The notes beneath the pieces were generated by a model, which worked only from the letters and a program-made list of their open reading frames with translations, made no database searches and was not told the origin of the DNA. A DNA stretch of 64,000 bases from Roseivirga ehrenbergii. Lineage in GTDB: Bacteria; Bacteroidota; Bacteroidia; Cytophagales; Cyclobacteriaceae. The stretch lies in NCBI RefSeq assembly GCF_001593005.1, contig NZ_LQZQ01000045.1:1-64000 (forward strand). The letters run 5' to 3'. Made by a program: the position numbers and the translations under genes. Shown here in pieces: positions 28,075 through 37,700 of the stretch. Position 1 is the stretch's first letter. The number at the start of each line of letters is the position of its first letter.

Positions 28075-28111
28075 CCCCTGTGATTTGTAGACAGAACTGA
28101 AATCACAGGGT
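28075..28111 (-). promoter_or_regulatory. Stem-loop between the RIC and hemerythrin genes
   Basis: An 11-bp perfect inverted repeat (CCCTGTGATTT at 28076-28086, complement at 28100-28110) encloses 13 bases. In the minus-strand transcript it lies in the leader of the hemerythrin gene and is not followed by a T-run, so it is not a typical terminator. It may be an RNA processing or stability element or an operator. Confidence 0.5.
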
Positions 28112-28176
28112 TGGCTATGTTGAATTTCGGGGACAAGCAGAAGACTCTGTTTACTCCTTCCATCAAGTGTAAGATA

Positions 28177-28902
28177 TTATGCCGTTAATCTCTTCTCTAA
28201 GGCTACGGCTTTAGGGAATAGAATGTTGTTCTCTAAATGAATATGAAGGTGTAAATCCTCTTCAAATTCTTTTAAAAGAGAAAAGGCTACTTTGTAAGTA
28301 TTACAAGCATCGGCTGGCGGTGTGTACTGGTTACTCAATTCACTGATCTGGCGAAAGCGTTCTCCTTCAGTATCGTGTTCGTGCATCATGGCCTGAATGG
28401 GGTTTTGAACGGTTCCAAAATGAGGAGGCTGTGCTTTTATATCTTCATTTTGGGCGCTCATCATTTTTCTAACAAAAGGGAAGAGCATGAGTTCTTCTTT
28501 TTTCATGTGCATAGCCAATTCACCAGCAGAAGCATTGAAAAGTGATTCTATTTCTAATAATTCAGGGTGGTTTTTGCCGTGAACACTACTGATTTTATTC
28601 AAATACTGTTTTATCACTGGTATTTTCTCTTCTACATAGCGGTGGTGTTTTTTTTCAATATAATCTGCCAGTAGATCAATTGGCCAGAGCTGATAATCGT
28701 TTCTGTTTGTTTGAGTTACTGTAAGTGATGTGTTGAGTTTCGATAATAACTCATCTTGGTTAATGTTTTTTGCTTCGCAAGCTACATTAATACTGCGATT
28801 GCCGTTGCAACAGAAATCGATGCCATAAGATTCGAATACTGCCGCGGCACGGTAATCTTCAGCTACAATTTCACCGATCGTTTTTTCAATTAGATTTTCC
28901 AT
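28177..28902 (-). CDS. Iron-sulfur cluster repair di-iron protein (RIC/ScdA/YtfE family)
   Basis: RIC proteins repair iron-sulfur clusters damaged by nitric oxide or oxidants. From ATG at 28902 the protein has 241 residues. An N-terminal DUF542 domain contains YGIDFCCNGNRS (residues about 22-33), followed by a hemerythrin-like di-iron domain with HHRYVEEKIP, HGKNHPELLEIE, HMKKEELMLFP, HEHDTEGE and HIHLENNILFP. The longer frame from 28932 adds ten residues that do not match the family start. Neighbours (Rrf2 regulator, truncated hemoglobin, hemerythrin) support a nitrosative-stress role. Confidence 0.9.
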   Translation of the reverse strand: MENLIEKTIGEIVAEDYRAAAVFESYGIDFCCNGNRSINVACEAKNINQDELLSKLNTSLTVTQTNRNDYQLWPIDLLADYIEKKHHRYVEEKIPVIKQYLNKISSVHGKNHPELLEIESLFNASAGELAMHMKKEELMLFPFVRKMMSAQNEDIKAQPPHFGTVQNPIQAMMHEHDTEGERFRQISELSNQYTPPADACNTYKVAFSLLKEFEEDLHLHIHLENNILFPKAVALEKRLTA

Positions 28903-29022
28903 GATCTGTATTTTTAAATAGTGTGATACCATAAATAAGTAAGCACATCACCTTGATAATTTCTGTCCCAGCATAATTGAAATATGGATTTAAAGCATTG
29001 GGTGGATGTTTTACTTGTGCGG

Positions 29023-29409
29023 TCATAACAAAGGTTTTGAGTCTCTTTCCTTATAATACTCGATTTTGGAAAGGAACATTTCCGCCATTTTTTTAGCTCT
29101 CCATTTTGCTTCATCAGCTTTCTCACCTTCAAAGAGTTCGTCAATAGTCGCGTAGAACAAGTTGATCCATTGCTCGAAATGCCTTGCATCTATTGGCATA
29201 TGGGCATGAGGAGAAAAGGGGCTGCCGTAATAGGTGTGCTCACCCAAAAGAATGGTTTGCCAAAAGCGGTACATCTTCTCTAAATGCTGTGGCCATTTGT
29301 CTTTGATCACGCCATTGAAAATATCGGCCAAGAGTTCGTCCTCTCTCACCTTACTATAAAAGGTGTCAACTAGTAATCTGATGTCCGCTATGCTTATGAT
29401 TTCTTTCAT
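29023..29409 (-). CDS. Group III truncated hemoglobin
   Basis: A 128-residue globin of the 2/2 type. The proximal His is in DARHFEQWINLF (about residue 77) and the distal part holds LVDTFYSKVREDELLADIF and WPQHLEKMYRFW, typical of group III. It should bind heme and react with NO or O2. It starts 42 bases after the Rrf2 gene, so both are likely in one transcript. RIC follows 120 bases on. Confidence 0.88.
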   Translation of the reverse strand: MKEIISIADIRLLVDTFYSKVREDELLADIFNGVIKDKWPQHLEKMYRFWQTILLGEHTYYGSPFSPHAHMPIDARHFEQWINLFYATIDELFEGEKADEAKWRAKKMAEMFLSKIEYYKERDSKPLL

Positions 29410-29451
29410 TACTAGATATTAATACCTTTATATCCTTTATTGTGTTAAATT

Positions 29452-29886
29452 TTATCTTTTTAAATAAGTCAAACCCGTTTCTAAACTGGTGGCCAATTCA
29501 AAAAGGCTCGTATTTTCAAGCATTTTTCTCAATTCACTTCTTATGCTGGTGAACTTATCGTGAACAGGGCAGGGCTCGTTGGCATTACATACCTTTAAAC
29601 CTAAACCACATCCTTTGTAGATGCTATCGCCATCCAATGCGTTCACAATTTGGCTAAGCTTTATCGAATCAATTTTATCTTTACCAATTTCAAATCCTCC
29701 ATTTGGTCCTTTTAATGAATTGATGATTTTTGCTTTGGCCAACTGCTGTAAAACTTTGGCGGTGAATGCTTCAGGTGAATCTATTTCTGCAGTAATGTCC
29801 TTCAAACTCGCACGTTCCTCGTTAAGAGATTTTTGTGCGATGTAAATCACTGCCCGAATTCCGTATTCACATGCTTTTGAGAACAT
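29452..29886 (-). CDS. Rrf2-family transcription regulator with three cysteines (NsrR/IscR type)
   Basis: From ATG at 29886 the protein has 144 residues. It begins MFSKACEYGIRAVIYIAQ, the usual Rrf2 start, then has a winged-helix domain with the DNA-recognition region around residues 27-50. Cys93, Cys100 and Cys106 (CGLGLKVCNANEPC) are the [2Fe-2S] or [4Fe-4S] ligands of NsrR/IscR. Loss of the cluster by NO would relieve repression. The gene heads a cluster for NO handling and iron-sulfur repair. A 32-bp palindrome overlaps its own promoter, suggesting autorepression. The longer frame to 29907 would put the start close to the predicted start of transcription. Confidence 0.9.
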   Translation of the reverse strand: MFSKACEYGIRAVIYIAQKSLNEERASLKDITAEIDSPEAFTAKVLQQLAKAKIINSLKGPNGGFEIGKDKIDSIKLSQIVNALDGDSIYKGCGLGLKVCNANEPCPVHDKFTSIRSELRKMLENTSLFELATSLETGLTYLKR

Positions 29887-29904
29887 AGTTGTATATTTTC
29901 TACG

Positions 29905-29936
29905 CAAAGATAGGTCAGGATTTTAATTCGGACAAA
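29905..29936 (-). promoter_or_regulatory. Promoter of the Rrf2-hemoglobin operon
   Basis: On the minus strand TTTG (complement of 29933-29936) and TATCTTTG (complement of 29905-29912) are separated by 20 bases, an exact Bacteroidota promoter. Transcription should start near 29898, 12 bases before the ATG. The -33 box lies at the centre of a palindromic operator. Confidence 0.8.
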
Positions 29937-29952
29937 TTTATCCGAATTAAAA
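29921..29952. promoter_or_regulatory. 32-bp near-perfect palindrome, likely Rrf2 operator
   Basis: Left arm TTTTAATTCGGA (29921-29932) and right arm TCCGAATTAAAA (29941-29952) are exact complements; the inner eight bases add three more pairs, so 15 of 16 pairs match. The single break (C at 29933) is the last base of the -33 TTTG on the minus strand. A bound repressor would cover the -33 box. Confidence 0.75.
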
Positions 29953-30029
29953 AGATGTCTTTTTTGAAATATTAAAAAGACCGAAGTAGAACGAAGGGGA
30001 AAAGCGTTTTTTGAGTGCTAGAGCAATGC

Positions 30030-30779
30030 TTATTGATCTCTAAACTTGCGCATCATTTTGTTGGCAAATACGAATTCGTCAAGTTCTTGAACGCCAGAAT
30101 GCATAATGTCATCACTATTACCTTCCCAAAGTTTGTGGCTGTTGCTAAGGAACATAATGTATTCGCCAATCTCCATTACCGAGTTCATGTCATGAGTTAC
30201 AATCACGGTTGTGATTTGATATTCTTCCGTAATTTCCGCTAGTAAACGGTCTATTTTGATCGAAGTAATTGGGTCGAGTCCAGAATTTGGTTCGTCACAA
30301 AACAGGTATTGAGAGCTGTTTACGATGGCCCTGGCAATGCCCACTCTTTTCTGCATACCACCACTAATTTCAGAAGGCATTCGCTTATTGGTGTTTTCTA
30401 ACTTTACCCGTTTCAGACAAAAGTTTACTCTATCGAGTTTTTCCTCTTCGGGCATTTTGGTAAGAATATCCAATGGAAATTTCACATTCTGCTCTACAGT
30501 CATTGAATCGAAAAGGGCACCTCCTTGAAAAAGCATTCCTATTTCCCTTCTTATGTCGGTTTTCAGGTCTCTGTGGGCGTTAATAAAATCACGGCCATCG
30601 TAAAGAATGTCACCTGAATCAGGTTTGAAAAGGCCAACGATATTTTTCAGCATCACACTTTTTCCCGATCCACTGGCACCAATAATCAGGTTCGTCTTTC
30701 CCTTCTCAAATTTCACACTGATGTCATCTAAGACCACCTTATCATCGAACGACTTTACTAAATTCTTAACTTCTATCAT
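30030..30779 (-). CDS. mlaF: ABC transporter ATPase, MlaF-like (phospholipid/lipid transport)
   Basis: A 249-residue ATPase. Walker A is GASGSGKS (near 34-41), the signature is SGGMQKRVGIARA, and Walker B is YLFCDEPNSGLDP with the H-loop in VIVTHDM. The closest family is MlaF/Ttg2A, which with MlaE moves phospholipids between the membranes. It overlaps the MlaE stop by ATGA. No mlaD (MCE) gene follows; the next minus-strand gene is the Rrf2 regulator. Confidence 0.9.
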   Translation of the reverse strand: MIEVKNLVKSFDDKVVLDDISVKFEKGKTNLIIGASGSGKSVMLKNIVGLFKPDSGDILYDGRDFINAHRDLKTDIRREIGMLFQGGALFDSMTVEQNVKFPLDILTKMPEEEKLDRVNFCLKRVKLENTNKRMPSEISGGMQKRVGIARAIVNSSQYLFCDEPNSGLDPITSIKIDRLLAEITEEYQITTVIVTHDMNSVMEIGEYIMFLSNSHKLWEGNSDDIMHSGVQELDEFVFANKMMRKFRDQ

Positions 30780-31510
30780 CTTACTAAAAGCAATTGAGCG
30801 AGAATAAAATCACTGAATAAAATGGCGATACAGCTTACGGTTACCGCACGTGTACTGGCCTGACCTACTTCTAAGGCTCCGCCTCTGGTAAAAAAGCCCA
30901 TATAGGAAGAAATGGAAGAAACAAGAAAGCCAAAAACAACAGATTTTATTAATGCGAAAGAAACGGTGAATTGATTGAAGTCCATTTTGAGCCCCATAAA
31001 GTAGTCCGCAGTAGATACCACACCGCCAAATTTTGCTGCTAAGAACCCACCAAAAATGGCTAACACGCCAGCAAGAATTACGAGTAATGGATACATAATT
31101 AATGTACCTACAATTTTTGGAAGTACTAAATAGGAGGAAGAGTTAATTCCCATTACTTCCAAGGCATCGATTTGTTCAGTAATACGCATGGTGCCTAAAT
31201 TTCCAGCAATACTTGACCCTACCTTACCTGCAAAAATGATGGCTGTAATGGTAGGCGCCAATTCCAAAATCGTTAAATCTCGAACCACAAGCCCGACAAC
31301 ACTATCAGGAATAAGTGGGTTAACAAGGTTGTATGCCGTTTGAAGGGTAGATACTGCTCCGATAAAAAGCGAAACCAAACCCACCAAAACGATACTGTTG
31401 ATACCCACCAACATACATTCGTCAAGGGTTAATTTAACATAGGTTTTGAACGACTCACGATTTTTGAAAAGAGAGCTTATAAACAATAAGTATTTGCCGA
31501 GACTCTTCAT
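30776..31510 (-). CDS. mlaE: ABC transporter permease, MlaE-like
   Basis: A 244-residue MlaE-family permease with about five to six membrane helices. Family motifs are LTLDECMLVGINSIVLVGL near the N-terminus, VVRDLTILELAPTITAIIF, GKVGSSIAGNLGTMRITEQ (the conserved coupling region near residue 116) and DALEVMGINS. It pairs with the ATPase gene that overlaps its 3' end. Substrate is presumed to be phospholipid. Confidence 0.9.
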   Translation of the reverse strand: MKSLGKYLLFISSLFKNRESFKTYVKLTLDECMLVGINSIVLVGLVSLFIGAVSTLQTAYNLVNPLIPDSVVGLVVRDLTILELAPTITAIIFAGKVGSSIAGNLGTMRITEQIDALEVMGINSSSYLVLPKIVGTLIMYPLLVILAGVLAIFGGFLAAKFGGVVSTADYFMGLKMDFNQFTVSFALIKSVVFGFLVSSISSYMGFFTRGGALEVGQASTRAVTVSCIAILFSDFILAQLLLVR

Positions 31511-31664
31511 TAAAAAAGCATTTCCATCAGGGTGATTAAATTAACAGGGTGGTAAAATAACAAAACTTGAGGCAAAAGATTCGGCTTGGGCCATCTTAAT
31601 TGAACAAATTGATCTAATTTCAAGTCGTTGGTAAAACGTAAAAATCTGAAACAATTATTCAAAC

Positions 31665-32372
31665 ATGAAAAAACTGGCAGTAATTACTGGAGGAACTAAG
31701 GGAATAGGCAGAGCCACGATTGAGAAATTTGCCAAAGAAGGCTTCGATATTATGACTTGCGCTCGAAACCAAGAAGACCTGAAACAGCTCGCGAATGATA
31801 TAAATGAGGCTTTTCCTGAAATTGAAATACATACCATACAAGCAGATTTATCAAAGAAACAGGGGGTGCTTAAATTCGCTGAGATGGTGAAATCCTTTGA
31901 CCGCCCTGTGGATCTGCTTTTGAATAATACAGGCACTTTTATTCCGGGCAGTGTATATAATGAGGACGAAGGAAATCTGGAAATGATGATCGAGACGAAC
32001 CTTTATAGTGCTTATCACCTTACCCGTGAATTGATTTCTGGGATGATGGAGCGTAAATCTGGTCATGTTTTTACTTCAGGTTCAATAGCTGGAATTCAGG
32101 CCTATGCCAATGGAGGTAGCTATTCTATTTCAAAATTTGCCTTACTCGGTTTCACCAAAGCTTTGCGCGAAGAAATGAAACCTCATGGGGTACGGGTTAC
32201 TTCTATTTTGGCTGGCGCAACCTATACGCCAAGCTGGGAAGGAGCGGGACTTCCAGAAGAACGATTTATGAAGGCTTCAGATATTGCTGACGCAATTTAT
32301 GCTGCTCATGCATTGTCGCCTAACACGGTAGTAGAGGAAATCATCCTTCGTCCGCAGTTGGGGGATATTTAA
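31665..32372 (+). CDS. Short-chain dehydrogenase/reductase
   Basis: A 235-residue Rossmann-fold enzyme. The nucleotide-binding glycine motif is TGGTKGIG (residues 8-15), NNTG lies at 87-90, and the catalytic set is Ser138/140 with Tyr153 and Lys157 (YSISK). Acidic/basic residues after strand 2 (CARNQEDL) suggest NADPH. The substrate is unknown. It is divergent from mlaE, with 154 bases between them and no clear promoter consensus. Confidence 0.88.
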   Translation: MKKLAVITGGTKGIGRATIEKFAKEGFDIMTCARNQEDLKQLANDINEAFPEIEIHTIQADLSKKQGVLKFAEMVKSFDRPVDLLLNNTGTFIPGSVYNEDEGNLEMMIETNLYSAYHLTRELISGMMERKSGHVFTSGSIAGIQAYANGGSYSISKFALLGFTKALREEMKPHGVRVTSILAGATYTPSWEGAGLPEERFMKASDIADAIYAAHALSPNTVVEEIILRPQLGDI

Positions 32373-32474
32373 GTCTTTACGACTAACAGGTTGAGATACT
32401 GCCCTTTTTGGTTTTTTTACCAACAAGCCTACAACGTTAAATTATCCACTGTGGTAAATTTTGAATGGTAACAA

Positions 32475-33008
32475 ATGATTATTAATTATAGACTAAGCGA
32501 CTCTCAGCGCAAAAAATATTTCATTCTACCATTGGCAAAGCTATTAACTGCAATTGTGGTATTTACATTAATAGCTATGTATTGGTTTAATACTGATGCT
32601 GAAAATTTACCTTTTATTGTAGGGATTACATGGTCTTGGGTGGGCTTAATTCATGTATTGCCACTGCTAATTTTGGCAGCACACCACCTGAAAGTAAGTA
32701 AGGGTGTATCATTTGTAATAGACACTACAAATTGGGAGTACCGATATAAAAAAGCGGATTTTGACCTGACCTTTAAGGCAAGCCATATTAAACGGGTTGT
32801 TAAAGTTATGTCACCACCAAAGTATGACGGAAGAAGAGATTTTCTTGGTTTTGGGTACTTCTATTATTGGGAAGTTACGTTGGTAGATGAGACTCTACTA
32901 TCATTGTCTTGTATGCTTTTGGATAGTGATGAATTTTTGGGCTATGAAAACGAAAGGAAAAAGCAACTGTTTCCAATACCTAAAAGGGGAATTAAGCCCC
33001 AGCAGTAA
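32475..33008 (+). CDS. Two-helix membrane protein of unknown function
   Basis: A 177-residue protein with two membrane helices (about 17-39 and 48-70) followed by a soluble beta-rich part that resembles bacterial PH-like domains in pattern (FVIDTTNWEYRYKKADFDL, YYWEVTLVDETLLSL). I do not recognise a family. It converges with the Rieske gene, with 29 bases between stops. Confidence 0.65.
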   Translation: MIINYRLSDSQRKKYFILPLAKLLTAIVVFTLIAMYWFNTDAENLPFIVGITWSWVGLIHVLPLLILAAHHLKVSKGVSFVIDTTNWEYRYKKADFDLTFKASHIKRVVKVMSPPKYDGRRDFLGFGYFYYWEVTLVDETLLSLSCMLLDSDEFLGYENERKKQLFPIPKRGIKPQQ

Positions 33009-33037
33009 AATAGAGTTCACTTAACCACAGCTATAAT

Positions 33038-34090
33038 TTAAGTCTGCCACTGTAAAGTTTGTGGTTTGATTGGGTTTTCGAAAGGCGTTTTCACCTCTTG
33101 GCATTTTTCGTAACGCGTGCGAATGGCGTTGTACCATTTCGCTTGCATATCAGGGTCGCCCATGAGCATCAGTGGAGGGTTGTTCTGAAGACCTTCCTTT
33201 AGTTTTTCGAAAACATCAACATCCTGCTGAATAAAGGTGTTCGCAAAGCGATAGAAGATAGGCTTTAAGTATTTGAACCAACCGATGTCCGTGTAAATAA
33301 ATTGAATCAGTTCCGTCTGATTTTCATTCACAGGAGTCAGGGCCGTCATGATCACGATGTCATTTTCGCCCACTTTAATATGCTCAATTCTGATGCCTGG
33401 TAACTGAAAACTGATTTCCGTAGTCTGCTCTTTCTTTAGAATTTTATAAGCCGCTGAATTCTTAGAAGGTTCATGTCGAACCATTTTGAAACCTAGGTGC
33501 GAAGGAGCAAAATTCTTTGTCTTTAGCTTTAGATTGGTCTTTTTTCTAAAGAACCAAGATTGATGCACAAAAGGAACGTGTGCAGGATCAATCAAACCAA
33601 TCACCGAATGATCGAGGCTGCAAGACATTGGTTTTGCAGTCACAAAATCGAAATTGGCTTCTTCCTTTAAAGGAAACTCAGGGAAAAGACTTTCGTCCAT
33701 GTCCTCAGGCTTGCGCATGTCTTTGGGTAAGTAAATCAGTACAATGCCATGCACTTCGCGCAGCGGATAATAAGGCGCTCTCACCTTGGTTACATCTAAT
33801 TTAGAAGAAGGAGGGAGCGTTGGTATTTTAGAGCAAGTGCCGTCTGTTTTAAACCTCCAGCCATGGTAACAACATTCAATTTCGCAGCCGTCAAAATTGC
33901 CATAGGTTAATGGTATACCACGGTGCGGACATTGGTTGCGAAGCGCGAAAACTTTCCCTTGTTCATCTCTGCCCAAAAGAATTTTCTCACTGTCTATTTC
34001 CTTCTCAATGGTCTTACCTTTTTTCAAAAGGCTACCATGACAGGCCACATACCAAATGTTTCGTAAATTTTTTGACTTTGCTGTACTCAT
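33038..34090 (-). CDS. Rieske-type non-heme iron oxygenase, catalytic subunit
   Basis: A 350-residue ring-hydroxylating-oxygenase alpha-subunit relative. The Rieske cluster ligands are Cys54/His56 (CPHRG) and Cys73/His76 (CCYHGW). The mononuclear iron site is visible as LIDPAHVPFVHQSWF (about 168-182, D..H....H). The size and layout fit single-component types such as vanillate, pheophorbide or choline-like oxygenases. No reductase or ferredoxin gene is adjacent, so the electron donor and substrate are unknown. It may act on a pigment, sterol or aromatic compound (inference). Confidence 0.82.
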   Translation of the reverse strand: MSTAKSKNLRNIWYVACHGSLLKKGKTIEKEIDSEKILLGRDEQGKVFALRNQCPHRGIPLTYGNFDGCEIECCYHGWRFKTDGTCSKIPTLPPSSKLDVTKVRAPYYPLREVHGIVLIYLPKDMRKPEDMDESLFPEFPLKEEANFDFVTAKPMSCSLDHSVIGLIDPAHVPFVHQSWFFRKKTNLKLKTKNFAPSHLGFKMVRHEPSKNSAAYKILKKEQTTEISFQLPGIRIEHIKVGENDIVIMTALTPVNENQTELIQFIYTDIGWFKYLKPIFYRFANTFIQQDVDVFEKLKEGLQNNPPLMLMGDPDMQAKWYNAIRTRYEKCQEVKTPFENPIKPQTLQWQT

Positions 34091-34170
34091 TGAATCAAAT
34101 CTGCACCCACAAACATAATGATTATCAACCGCATCTATTTTTAGAGAGGGCAGAAATTTTAAGAAGGCCG

Positions 34171-34722
34171 CTAAAGGTCGTTATATACTGGTGCTGCTAT
34201 TTCTTTATAAGGAACAGCACTCACCAATAAGCCGCCACTCATATTGTAACTGAGGTTCACGAGATCATTTGAAACTGGGTCGATGTTGAAATCTACGCAG
34301 GCAATTTGCAGTTGATTTCCGTTAGAAAAGCTGAGTACCATTTCTTGTGGCACATAGAGTTTCTCCTCTAAGATTTCAAAATTTTCATCAAGCTTTTGGA
34401 AGTAAGTCCAGTTGATTTCAACGGCATTCACTTCATCACCTTCCATATTTTTGAAGGTGTCGATGTTGGTGATTTCAATATCATCCCAATCTTCATCTAC
34501 TTCTACCTTGGCCAAAGAGAAGTTGAAAATCCCATCTTCTAGATGCCAATAGAAGGTGATTGGTTCATCTTCGAAAATGAAGGCTACAGCAGCAGAAACC
34601 ACCACAGCCTCATTTTCTTCTACAAAAGGGTAGGGCTGGTGGTGGTTGTATACTCTAATACTGGTTAGTTTTTTATTAAGAATCTTACTTGTGAGGAGTT
34701 CGTTGGCTTCTTGTTCAGTCAT
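34171..34722 (-). CDS. Hypothetical acidic cytoplasmic protein
   Basis: A 183-residue acidic protein with no signal peptide or membrane helix and no motif I recognise. It is Asp/Glu-rich in the middle (KVEVDEDWDDIEITNID) with alternating strand-like segments. It lies 17 bases downstream of the large T9SS protein gene and may share its transcript. Confidence 0.6.
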   Translation of the reverse strand: MTEQEANELLTSKILNKKLTSIRVYNHHQPYPFVEENEAVVVSAAVAFIFEDEPITFYWHLEDGIFNFSLAKVEVDEDWDDIEITNIDTFKNMEGDEVNAVEINWTYFQKLDENFEILEEKLYVPQEMVLSFSNGNQLQIACVDFNIDPVSNDLVNLSYNMSGGLLVSAVPYKEIAAPVYNDL

Positions 34723-34739
34723 TATTATTAATAAATGTA

Positions 34740-37700
34740 TTAGTTCTTTATTATTTTCTTTAGTGAACGGTATTTACCGCTTTGCACAATTTCAACAAAG
34801 TAAGTTCCGTCTGTTTGCTGGCTAAGATCAATAGATTTAGAGAATTCATATTGCTTTTTCTGGAAACTGCCACGATAAACCTTCGCACCATTCAAGTCTG
34901 TAATAGTAATGATAATGTCATCAAAATTGCTGTTTTCCAATACAATGTTCAATTGGTTTTGCGTAGGATTAGGGAATAAATCAAGCCTTAGAGAGAAGGT
35001 ATCCAGATCGATGCTGGTGACTTCACTTACTTCCAAAGTAATATTTACTTCGTCACTGTCTATATTACCATCGTTTACCTTTACAGGTATTGTCAAGGTT
35101 CCAATAAATTCTGGAGTTGGAGTAATCACATTTCCAGCAAGAATATAATTGGCCCCTCCGGCAACAGATAAAGTAAAGTCAGATGGATAATTATTATCAG
35201 GGTCGGTTACTGATAAATCAGTGAGACTTAAAGTGAATGGTGTTTCATTATCTGTTATCAATGTGCTCACTGTTCCTACTATCACAGGTTTGTCATTTAC
35301 TGGAGTGACTTCAAGTTGTGCATTGAAGCTATTACTATCATCAGTACCGTCATTTACTTTTACAGCTACCGTTAATGTCCCGTTAAAATCGGTGTTAGGG
35401 ATAACCGTGTTTCCGTCAATGGTGTAATTATCGCCTCCAGTTATAGTTAAAGAGAAATCCGTTGGAAAGCTGTTGTCTGGATCGGTTACGGTAAATGCAT
35501 CCAGATCAAAAGTGAAATTTGTCTCTTCAGCTGTTGTCAAACCACTCGAAGCTTCAGTGATAATAGGAGCATCGTTCACAGCTGTTACCGAAATTTCTAT
35601 GTTAAATATTTTGCTATCTAATTCTCCATCGTTGGCAATAACAGGGACTGTTAACGTACCATTGAAGTCTAAAACTGGAGTAATTGTATTATCACTAACT
35701 GTGTAATTGGCACCTTCAGAAATTGAGATTGTTATGTCTCCAACTTCGTTCTCTGGGTCAGTGATTAGAAGGTCGCTAGACGCTATGGTGATGGCTTCTT
35801 CTTCTTTTGTTGTTAATGCTGAAACAACACCGTCAATAATCGGTGCTGAATTGACCGTTTTAATTTTAGCGATACCAAAACTTGGAGTTCCATTTACAGA
35901 AGAAAATTCACCTACAGCGAATATGTTCTCTGAATCAACCCTTTCAATTTTATTTAAGTAGCCTAAAAAATTGACGTTGAATTTATTGTCTACAATACCA
36001 GATGTTTTTATTCTTGCTAAGTTGCTGTGCAATTCTTGGTTAATAAATTCATAAGATCCAGCGACTAAAATAGAGCCATCATCTTCCAATAAAAGATCCT
36101 TATAAAAACCAAAATTATCGGTATCGGATATCCCAATGGTTGTGTCGTCTAATTCGTTTCCTGTTAAATTAGCTTGATATAAAGGCATCCTATCACTAAA
36201 ACCACCACCTGCAAAATTGGTCCCACCAAATAACAGTTTTTCATTTATGACTTGAATGACATTTACACTTCCTGTAAGTGTTTCATTGTTGTTGAATTCT
36301 GAAACCAGCGATCCATCAGTATTTAGGTTATTAATAAACCCTGAAACCCTGCCATCACTGGAAAAGTAGCCACCAACAAGATAAGTGCCATCTGCCTTGA
36401 TAGCTAAGGCCTCTATGATTTTTTGATTATTAGTTTCTTGAGGGTTTGCAGCTAATACGGAGTTGAAATCTAAGTCGTAGGCTCCATTTTTACCAAGTCG
36501 TACTATAATTTCATTTGAATCCGCAAGATTATTTCCTGTGTTAATAATTCCTCCAGCTACTAGCAAACCATCATCTTCAAGAACTGTAATCTGCTTGATA
36601 TTATCGCCTAAATAATAGGCTCTAGCAGTTGTGCTAAAAGTGGGGTCAATACTGCCGTCTTGGTTTAACCTTATGATGCTTGTTATTGTATTATCATAGT
36701 GCATATAACCACCCAATATAATCTTGCCATCGCTTTGTTTGGTGATCACGTTGATTTCATTGATCGCAGAGTTCAGCTCGATGCCCAATTCAAAACCAGA
36801 ATCAATTGTTCCGTCTGCATTTAATTTGGTTAAATAAGAAACATAGGAACCATTCACTAGAATGAAGTCTCCTGACACCAATACTTTCCCATCATCGAAG
36901 GGTAAGGCTGCATATGCAGTTGCTGCTTTTGTTAGGGTAAAATTCTGAGGAAGTATGTTTCCGGAAAAATCGGTTTGCGCAATACTCAATCGCTTATCAG
37001 CTATTGTTCCAGTAAATTTATTGGCAAAAATGACTTGCTCTCCAATGATTTCAATATTAAAATATTGCCCCCTATTAAAAGAACTAAAGGCTTGAGCAGC
37101 ATACGTTTGGTCGGTAGATCCATCAGCATTAAGTCTTATTAATATTGCATCGTTTAAATGCCCGCCAGCTAAATAAATTTTGTTATCTGGAGCTTCTTTT
37201 ATTTTACTTGCCCTCCTACTGATTCTATTTATTACACCATCTGCGTTGAAAGCAGTGACAACTGCACCGTTTGCATCTAATTTAACAAGTCCAGACGGTG
37301 TTGACACCCCGTTGAAGCTATTAAAATAGCCAGAAACTAGAATGGTTTCATCCTGCAATACCTCTACATCAATTACATCCCCATCGCTGATTGTTGCGGT
37401 ACCTGTGTTAAAGGTTTGATCCAAAGATCCATCAGAGTTTACTCGGAAAATAGTACCAACATCCGTGTCATCATATTTATTGGTTTGACCTGACACTAGG
37501 ATTTTGTTATCATTGAGAATTGTGATTTCTACAGGGCTTGATCCATCTAACTTGTGTGTGCCAAATTCTGAGTTTAGACTACCATCGCTGTTTAATTTCA
37601 CAAAATTTAGCGAGCCTGATAAAATTGCAGCGGCATAATAATGACCGTCTTTATGTTCAATCTTATAGATTAAACTAATGGAGTTGTCAAGTTGAAAATT

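Noticed and set aside
34909-35961. Several plus-strand frames opposite the cadherin-like repeats
   Set aside because: They mirror the repeats of the minus-strand T9SS protein and show no independent motifs.
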